Shown: piece after piece, positions 5,738 to 10,380 of the stretch
How positions within the stretch are numbered: position 1 is the stretch's first letter
How the letters are laid out: each line of letters starts with the position of its first letter
Assembly (NCBI GenBank): GCA_937915065.1
Contig: CALDMR010000149.1
Span: forward strand, 1 to 10,380
DNA length: 10,380 nucleotides
From: an uncultured Clostridia bacterium
GTDB lineage: Bacteria > Bacillota > Clostridia > Oscillospirales > Oscillospiraceae
Direction of reading: 5' to 3'
Made by a program: the position numbers and the translations under genes
Notes under the pieces: generated by a model
Told to the model about the DNA's origin: nothing
What the model saw: the letters and a program-made list of their open reading frames with translations, nothing else
Database searches by the model: none

Positions 5738-5770
5738 TTTCAACTCCACCGTTCCTCCGGCGGGCAGCTT

Positions 5771-6391
5771 TTATGCCGTCTTCTCCCCGGCTTCAGCGGA
5801 AAACTCGGAAAAATCCACCGCAAACAGCACCGAGTCTCCTTCCAGCACCTCCGCTTTTACCGGCGTGTGGCCCGCGCCGAACCAGACGGCATACTCCACC
5901 TTTCCGCCCCGGGGCCCTGTCACATCGAACAAAAGCCGCAAACACTCCGTTCCATCCACTTTTTCAGCGCCCTTTTGCAGAACATAGCCCTCGCGGATCG
6001 CATTCATAATCATCGGCAGACACTGCACCGGGGACAGCTCCTGGCTGCCCAAAGTCCCTGCCGCCAAACTCATATCCTCATAAGTTAACGTCAGCTGTTC
6101 GCCCTCCAGCTCTGCGCAGATCCCTGTCAACAGCTCCGGCTCCAGCACTTCCACGGACGACGTTCCCGCTTCGTTCCAATGGCAGCGCAGCGTATAATCC
6201 GCCGTTTCGTTTTCCCAGTCACAGCGCAGCCGGGCCGTCATCTCGCAGCTTTCCAGCGCCTGATATTCTTCCTGCAAAGCCCGGGCGACATCCCCGGTCC
6301 TTCCATCGTCACTGCCGCTGTTTATCGTTCCGCAGGCACTCAGCGCCAGCGGCAGGCTTATCATCAGTGCACAAAGCCCTCCTTTGCGCAC
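5771..6391 (-). CDS. Lipoprotein, probable GerS/LolA-like
   Basis: The 206-residue protein starts with a lipoprotein signal: MRKGG, a hydrophobic stretch and the lipobox LSA-C20, so it should be lipidated at Cys20 and anchored outside the membrane. The mature part alternates short beta-like segments (CEMTARLRCDWENETADYTLRCHW, LTLTYEDMSLA, CLRLLFDV, VEYAVWFGAGHTPVKAEVLEGD, LFAVDFSEF). This fits the half-barrel of LolA/outer-membrane-lipoprotein-sorting-like proteins. Clostridial GerS, which acts with the CwlD amidase in spore-cortex modification, has this fold, and in Clostridioides difficile gerS lies next to an alr gene, as here. The GerS assignment is therefore inferred from architecture and position, not from sequence identity. 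The start is GTG at 6391 with GGGAG 8 nt upstream. It lies 18 bp after the epimerase/dehydratase stop and is followed by a terminator. Confidence 0.85.
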   Translation of the reverse strand: MRKGGLCALMISLPLALSACGTINSGSDDGRTGDVARALQEEYQALESCEMTARLRCDWENETADYTLRCHWNEAGTSSVEVLEPELLTGICAELEGEQLTLTYEDMSLAAGTLGSQELSPVQCLPMIMNAIREGYVLQKGAEKVDGTECLRLLFDVTGPRGGKVEYAVWFGAGHTPVKAEVLEGDSVLFAVDFSEFSAEAGEKTA

Positions 6392-6409
6392 GCTTCTTGC
6401 TCCCTTCTC

Positions 6410-8065
6410 TCAGTTTTCCACTTCTAAAATTGCCGCCGGGATCCTCTCCAGCAGATCCGAAGGCGTCATGCTGTATTCGCCCTTATCCCGGGCCGCCAGA
6501 TCACCGGCCCGGCCATGGAGCCATACCGCTGTGCACGCCGCTTCGTACGCCGCCACGCCCTGCCCCAGCAGCGCCAGGATCATACCGGCCAGCACATCGC
6601 CGCTGCCGCCTTTGGCCATACCGGAGTTCCCGGTGGTGTTGACCGCAGCGCGCCCATCCGGCGCAGCCACAATGGTGCGATGCCCCTTGAGCACCAACAC
6701 ACATCCGTGCTCCCGCGCAAAATCCCGGGCCGCATCCAGGCGGGCGCAGGCTGTCAGGTCGCCCCCCAGCCGGGCAAATTCCCCGTCGTGGGGCGTCAGC
6801 ACCGTGACACGGCCGAATCGCTTCCGCAATACATCTATATGTTCAGAAACCGCATTTATACCATCGGCGTCCAGCACCAGACTTTGCGGAAGCTCCGCAG
6901 CCAGGCTGCAGAGCAGCCCGTTGCTCTCCGGACTGCGGCCCAATCCCGGCCCAATCAGCACCGCGTCGCAGGTTTGCGCCCGCTCAAGGACCGGCCCGCG
7001 GGCGGCGGCGCTCAGCTTTCCGCCCTGATCCGGCAGGGGGTACGGCATCTCCTCCATGCATTTTCCCGCCACCACCGGCCAGGCCGCCGCGGGCGTGCCC
7101 ACTGTGACAAGCCCCGCTCCCATGCGGACGCATGCCCTGGCCGCAAACACCGGCGCACCGGTGAACCCTACGCTGCCGGCCAGAATATAATCCTTGCCGA
7201 AATCCCCTTTGTGCCCATCTTCCCGGCGCGGAGGCAGGGCATTTTTCACAAAAAGGGCGTCAATGGTTTCCGTATCCAGTTGCTGTGCCCATAGAATTTC
7301 ATCCGGGATCCCAATATCATGAACGATCAGCCGCCCCGTATAACTGCCGCCCTGATCCACAAGCTGGCCCACCTTGGCCAGGGAAAACGTCACCGTCACC
7401 GCCGCACGGACGGCAAACCCCAGCACCCGGCCCGTATCCGCCGAGAGGCCGCTGGCAATATCTGCCGCCACCACCGGCACAAGCACACTGTTCATCAGCG
7501 CCACAGCCGCAGCAAACTGCCCGCTCACAGGGCGGGCCAGACCCACCCCGAACAGGGCGTCCACCAGCACATCACACCCGGCGCACCAGGCCAGCAGCGC
7601 GCAGTTTTCTTCCGTATCCGCCGGAAAATCCTCCGGCAGGGTTTCCAGCGTCAGATGCACCTCAGCCAGGCGCGCCACATTGGCTGCGTTGTCCGGCGTC
7701 AGATGGGCCCGGTCACCCACCAGGAACACCCGCACTTCCCAGCCGCGCCCGGCCAGCAACCGGGCTGCAGCCACGCCATCGCCGCCATTGTTGCCGGGGC
7801 CGGCAAACACCGCCGCCCGTCTCCGGCCGCCCCCCGGCGCTTTCACGATCTCCGCCGTATGGCCACCCAGCGAAACCTGTCCCCGCGCCTCCGGCAGTAA
7901 CAATGCTTTTTCTCTGCCCGCCGGCACTTCCCGCTCTGCCAGCGCTTCCACCGCATCAGCCACACCTTCCGCCGCCCGTTCCATGAGTTCCAAAGACGGG
8001 ATGCCCCGTTCGTGGATGGCAATGCGGTCAATCTCCTGCATTTGCGCTGCTGTTGCAAGGTACAT
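6410..8065 (-). CDS. nnrD: Bifunctional NAD(P)H-hydrate epimerase / ADP-dependent NAD(P)H-hydrate dehydratase
   Basis: Cofactor-repair enzyme. The N-terminal YjeF_N domain epimerises R- and S-NAD(P)HX, and the C-terminal ribokinase-like domain dehydrates S-NAD(P)HX back to NAD(P)H with ADP. The product is 551 residues, slightly above the usual 490-520. N-domain marks are LMERAAEGVADAV (28-39), AGPGNNGGDG (88-97), DALFGVGL (169-176) and DIASGLSADTG (202-212, with A where P is usual). C-domain marks are HKGDFG (285-290), GPGLGRS (372-378), LDADGIN (398-404), LTPHDGEF (423-430), LVLKGHRTIV (457-466), NTTGNSGMAKGGSGDVLAG (476-494). Residues about 46-84 form an extra Arg/Gly/Pro-containing stretch before AGPGNNGG. 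The ATG at 8065 is preferred because GGAGG lies 8 nt upstream. It is first in an operon with the lipoprotein gene. Confidence 0.95.
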   Translation of the reverse strand: MYLATAAQMQEIDRIAIHERGIPSLELMERAAEGVADAVEALAEREVPAGREKALLLPEARGQVSLGGHTAEIVKAPGGGRRRAAVFAGPGNNGGDGVAAARLLAGRGWEVRVFLVGDRAHLTPDNAANVARLAEVHLTLETLPEDFPADTEENCALLAWCAGCDVLVDALFGVGLARPVSGQFAAAVALMNSVLVPVVAADIASGLSADTGRVLGFAVRAAVTVTFSLAKVGQLVDQGGSYTGRLIVHDIGIPDEILWAQQLDTETIDALFVKNALPPRREDGHKGDFGKDYILAGSVGFTGAPVFAARACVRMGAGLVTVGTPAAAWPVVAGKCMEEMPYPLPDQGGKLSAAARGPVLERAQTCDAVLIGPGLGRSPESNGLLCSLAAELPQSLVLDADGINAVSEHIDVLRKRFGRVTVLTPHDGEFARLGGDLTACARLDAARDFAREHGCVLVLKGHRTIVAAPDGRAAVNTTGNSGMAKGGSGDVLAGMILALLGQGVAAYEAACTAVWLHGRAGDLAARDKGEYSMTPSDLLERIPAAILEVEN

Positions 8066-8124
8066 ATCATCATCCTCCTGCCGTATCATCCGCCGCGGCC
8101 TGCGCCGCTTCTTTCGTTGCCTTT

Positions 8125-8153
8125 ATTGTACTAAACCTCCCTCTTGATTGCAA
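8125..8153 (-). promoter_or_regulatory. Promoter for the NAD(P)HX repair gene and lipoprotein operon
   Basis: On the minus strand TTGCAA (8148-8153), a 17-bp spacer and TACAAT (8125-8130) form a good sigma-A promoter. It lies about 60 bp before the gene's start codon and points away from the pheS promoter, whose -35 box begins 48 bp further right. Confidence 0.72.
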
Positions 8154-8200
8154 CGGATAAATCCCCAAAGCGCTCCTTCCGCCAGGAATGGAAGTTTCTC

Positions 8201-8229
8201 TTGCTTTTCTGCCGTTTCTGTGCTATAAA
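8201..8229 (+). promoter_or_regulatory. Promoter for the pheS-pheT T-box transcript
   Basis: TTGCTT (8201-8206), a 17-bp spacer and TATAAA (8224-8229) preceded by TGC (extended -10). Transcription would begin near 8236, just before the T-box leader. The elements resemble those of the nrdR promoter. Confidence 0.72.
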
Positions 8230-8235
8230 TACTAT

Positions 8236-8472
8236 TTGTATGAGCAATGAACAGGAAAATAACCGCGAAACGCTGCCAAGAGAGGTCTGGCCACCGGCTG
8301 CAAGCCAGACTGCGGACGCCCGGTTTGGTTCGCCTGGGAGCAGCCTGCGAGAGCAGGACGGGTTTGCCCTCCGTTAACGGGGCATGAGTGTGCATCAGCG
8401 GATGCAAATGCGGGTGGTACCGCGGAAGGTTTGCCTTTCGTCCCTCTTTCGGGGGAACGAAGGGCTTTTTTT
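8236..8472 (+). promoter_or_regulatory. T-box riboswitch leader, Phe-type
   Basis: A tRNA-sensing leader that binds tRNA-Phe and, when it is uncharged, prevents termination upstream of pheST. Stem I is recognisable: the base pairs GCTGC (about 8273-8277) with GCAGC (about 8341-8346), and an inner stem GTCTGG/CCAGAC (about 8285-8310) carries an apical loop containing GGCTGCAAG. On its 3' side TTC (8329-8331), a phenylalanine codon, sits in the specifier position just before GCCTGGGAGC. The hallmark T-box sequence GGGTGGTACCGCGG (8412-8425) follows. Its TGGT matches an ACCA acceptor end, as expected for a tRNA with discriminator A. A terminator stem with seven T closes the leader 37 bp before pheS. 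The exact 5' end is inferred from the promoter. Confidence 0.95.
8433..8472 (+). terminator. Conditional terminator of the T-box leader
   Basis: GCCTTTCGTCCC pairs with GGGAACGAAGGGC around a small loop, with minor bulges and wobbles, and is followed by seven T (8466-8472). Its 5' side follows the T-box sequence, so the antiterminator and terminator should be mutually exclusive. Confidence 0.9.
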
Positions 8473-8509
8473 ATTATCATTAAACCATTCCACAAAAGGA
8501 GTTTTAGAC

Positions 8510-9535
8510 ATGAAAGAACAATTGGCAAAAATCCGCGCCGAGGCGCTGGCGGCCTTTGAAAATGTGACCGCCGCTTCCGAGCTGGACGCGCTGCGCGTGC
8601 AGTATCTGGGCAAGAAAGGCGAGCTGACGGCCGTGCTCAAGCAAATGGGCAAACTGTCCGCAGAAGAGCGCCCCATCATGGGCCAGCTGGCCAACGAAGT
8701 GCGCTCCGCCCTGGAAGCCGCTTTGGAAAAGACCGGCAAAAAGCTGGAAGAAGCCGCCCTGGAAGCCCGGCTGAAGGCAGAAACCGTGGATGTGACCATC
8801 CCCGGCGCCGCTCAGAAAATCGGCCATAAGCATCCCATGTATATTGCCCTGGATGAAATCAAGGACATTTTCATCGGCATGGGCTTCACTGTGCTGGACG
8901 GCCCCGAGATCGAGCTGGCCACCTATAACTTTGATAAGCTGAACGCCGAGGAGGGCCATCCCTCCCGCGACTGGTCCGACACCTTTTATTTTGATACCGA
9001 CAGCCGCGTGATGCTGCGCAGCCAGACCAGCCCCATGCAGGTGCGCGCCATGGAAACCATGGAGCTGCCCATCCGCATCATTGCCCCCGGCCGCGTATAC
9101 CGCAAGGACGAGGTGGACGCCACCCACTCCCCCATGTTCCACCAGGTGGAAGGCATGGTCATTGACAAGGGCGTCACCATGGCGGATCTGAAGGGTACCC
9201 TGAACACCGTGATCGAAAAGCTGTATGGCGAGGGCACCGTGACCCGCTTCCGCCCCCACCATTTCCCCTTCACCGAACCCAGCTGCGAAATGGATATCCA
9301 GTGCCACAAGTGCCACGGAAAAGGCTGCCCCACCTGCAAGGGCGAGGGCTGGATCGAAGTGCTGGGCGCCGGCATGATCCATCCCAATGTGCTGCGGATG
9401 AGCGGCATCGACCCGGAAGTGTATTCCGGCTGGGCCTTTGGCATGGGCCTGGAGCGCATGGCCATGGGCCGCTTCAAGATCGCCGACCTGCGCCTCATTT
9501 TTGAGAACGATGTGCGGTTCCTGGAGCAGTTCTGA
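8510..9535 (+). CDS. pheS: Phenylalanine--tRNA ligase alpha subunit
   Basis: Catalytic subunit of the heterotetrameric PheST enzyme that charges tRNA-Phe with phenylalanine in the cytoplasm. The 341-residue length is normal. The N-terminal coiled-coil arm (about 1-90, Lys/Glu/Ala-rich) binds tRNA. Class II motif 1 is at HPMYIALDEIKDIFIGMGF (108-126), motif 2 around GRVYRKDEVDATHSPMFHQVEG (194-215), and motif 3 at GWAFGMGLERMAMGRF (307-322). Between motifs 2 and 3 lies a cysteine cluster C265-HK-C268-HGKG-C273-PT-C276, a known variation in Firmicute PheS that may bind zinc. The ATG at 8510 is chosen because AAAAGGAG (8494-8501) lies 8 nt upstream and it gives the usual MKEQLAKIR-type start. 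Upstream in-frame starts fall inside the T-box. It precedes pheT by 18 bp, and both depend on the T-box. Confidence 0.98.
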   Translation: MKEQLAKIRAEALAAFENVTAASELDALRVQYLGKKGELTAVLKQMGKLSAEERPIMGQLANEVRSALEAALEKTGKKLEEAALEARLKAETVDVTIPGAAQKIGHKHPMYIALDEIKDIFIGMGFTVLDGPEIELATYNFDKLNAEEGHPSRDWSDTFYFDTDSRVMLRSQTSPMQVRAMETMELPIRIIAPGRVYRKDEVDATHSPMFHQVEGMVIDKGVTMADLKGTLNTVIEKLYGEGTVTRFRPHHFPFTEPSCEMDIQCHKCHGKGCPTCKGEGWIEVLGAGMIHPNVLRMSGIDPEVYSGWAFGMGLERMAMGRFKIADLRLIFENDVRFLEQF

Positions 9536-9553
9536 GAAAGGAGTGTATGAACA

Positions 9554-10380
9554 ATGAATCTATCCAGAAAATGGCTGAATGAATTCGTCACCGTAGACGC
9601 TGACGACAAGGCCTTTGACGAAGCAATGACTCTGTCCGGTTCCAAGGTGGAAACCACCGCGGATCTGGGCGCTGAACTCTCCAATGTGGTGGTGGGCCGC
9701 ATCCTGTCCATGGAGCGCCATCCCGACAGCGATCATATGTGGGTCTGCCAGATCGACGCCGGCGAAGCAGAACCGCTGCAGATCGTCACCGGCGCCTGGA
9801 ATGTCCATGTGGGCGATCTGGTGCCCGTAGCCAAGCATAAATCCACCCTGCCCGGCGGCGTAAAAATCGAAAAGGGCAAACTGCGGGGTGTGGCCTCCAA
9901 CGGTATGCTGTGCGGCCTGAGCGAACTGGGCCTGGATACCCGGGACTTCCCCTATGCCGCCATCACCGCCGCAGCCCTGCTGAACGATTACCATCCTTTG
10001 GACAAGGAGAAGCCCTCCATCCCCGCAGACATCAAGGCCGGGGACAAGGTATTCGGCCCGGGGGTATGCACCAAGGTACTGGAGGCTTTCATCCAGCCCG
10101 ACGGTTCCTTCCACACCTGCCTGGATCTGGGCGGCTCCACCGCCTGCCCCGACACCCTCTGTGCCAACCTTCACGAAGGGGATCTGGTGGCATACAACAC
10201 CAAAGCCGACTCCATCTGCACCCTGGAAGATCTCCACGCCCAGCAGGCGGAGTTCCCCCACTGCATTCCCGACGGCATCTTCATCCTTCGCGAGGACTGC
10301 AAGCCCGGTGATGATCTGAAACCCATTGTGGGACTGGACGATCACGTGGTGGAGTTTGAGATCACCCCCAACCGCCCCGA
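9554..10380 (+). CDS. pheT: Phenylalanine--tRNA ligase beta subunit, N-terminal part (truncated by window edge)
   Basis: Beta subunit of PheST. 275 residues are visible and the frame is open to the right edge, so the editing (B3/B4) and B5-B8 domains lie outside. The start MNLSRKWLNEFV is typical. The EMAP-like tRNA-binding domain covers about 40-125 (VVVGRILSMERHPDSDHMWVCQIDAG, IVTGAWNVHVGDLVPVA, LRGVASNGMLCGLSELGL). The usual IGLDDxVxEFEITPNRP junction is at 259-275. Between DFPYA (131-135) and IPDGIFIL (238-245) there are about 100 residues where most bacterial PheT proteins have a short loop. This insert carries five Cys (C172, C189, C198, C203, C222) plus C237 at its end. The ATG at 9554 has AAAGGAG 10 nt upstream. 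Another ATG at 9547 is only 3 nt from that site and opens an 11-codon frame overlapping the start. Confidence 0.97.
   Translation, partial: MNLSRKWLNEFVTVDADDKAFDEAMTLSGSKVETTADLGAELSNVVVGRILSMERHPDSDHMWVCQIDAGEAEPLQIVTGAWNVHVGDLVPVAKHKSTLPGGVKIEKGKLRGVASNGMLCGLSELGLDTRDFPYAAITAAALLNDYHPLDKEKPSIPADIKAGDKVFGPGVCTKVLEAFIQPDGSFHTCLDLGGSTACPDTLCANLHEGDLVAYNTKADSICTLEDLHAQQAEFPHCIPDGIFILREDCKPGDDLKPIVGLDDHVVEFEITPNRP

Noticed and set aside
6515..8147. Several plus-strand open frames opposite the NAD(P)HX repair gene
   Set aside because: All are Pro/Arg/Ala/His-rich shadows of a gene with complete domain motifs on the minus strand.
8504..9382. Minus-strand open frame (292 codons) opposite pheS
   Set aside because: It is antisense to an unmistakable pheS, its His/Gly/Ala-rich product has no motif, and it has no promoter or ribosome binding site.
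9547..9582. Eleven-codon frame overlapping the pheT start, as a possible leader peptide
   Set aside because: Its ATG is only 3 nt from the ribosome binding site and the frame has no notable codons. The T-box already explains regulation.

Overview
This window looks like ordinary chromosomal core sequence from a GC-rich member of the Clostridia (Bacillota), most plausibly Oscillospiraceae/Ruminococcaceae and close to the Faecalibacterium-Gemmiger-Subdoligranulum type. That placement rests on GC-rich codon use with purine-rich Shine-Dalgarno sites, a Phe-type T-box leader in front of pheS-pheT, an alr-mazF pair, a GerS/LolA-like lipoprotein next to alr, and a long insert in PheT. Taxonomy is inferred from remembered family patterns, not from a search. 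I saw no mobile element, CRISPR array, tRNA or rRNA gene.

Layout. At the left edge the 5' part of a CCA tRNA nucleotidyltransferase gene runs leftward (1-595). It diverges from murC (814-2184, UDP-MurNAc:L-alanine ligase) through a compact promoter region in which the two -10 boxes overlap. nrdR (2296-2757) follows murC with its own promoter and ends at a strong bidirectional terminator (2761-2794). Everything from there to about 8065 is on the minus strand. In transcription order these are: a bifunctional NAD(P)HX epimerase/dehydratase (6410-8065); a lipoprotein of probable GerS/LolA type (5771-6391), 18 bp downstream and closed by a terminator; alanine racemase (4477-5643) with its own extended -10 promoter; a MazF/NdoA endoribonuclease with no recognisable antitoxin (3923-4297); a small exported protein (3422-3850) and its terminator; and an unrecognised 180-residue protein (2799-3341) facing nrdR. 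At 8066-8509 a leftward promoter for the epimerase/dehydratase gene lies back to back with a rightward promoter feeding a tRNA-Phe-sensing T-box leader. The leader controls pheS (8510-9535) and pheT (9554 to beyond the right edge).

Functional links. murC and alr both serve peptidoglycan precursor synthesis. Alr with a GerS-like lipoprotein is a neighbourhood known from spore-formers. CCA transferase and PheST maintain tRNA maturation and charging, and the T-box couples PheST supply to uncharged tRNA-Phe. NrdR represses ribonucleotide reductase genes, and the NAD(P)HX enzyme repairs damaged nicotinamide cofactors.

I found no clearly new multi-gene system. The points most worth a second look are a perfect 40-bp palindrome beside mazF, the antitoxin-less mazF with an orphan Shine-Dalgarno and a GTGA-coupled mini-frame, the overlapping -10 boxes of cca and murC, and a roughly 100-residue insert in the tRNA-binding part of PheT.
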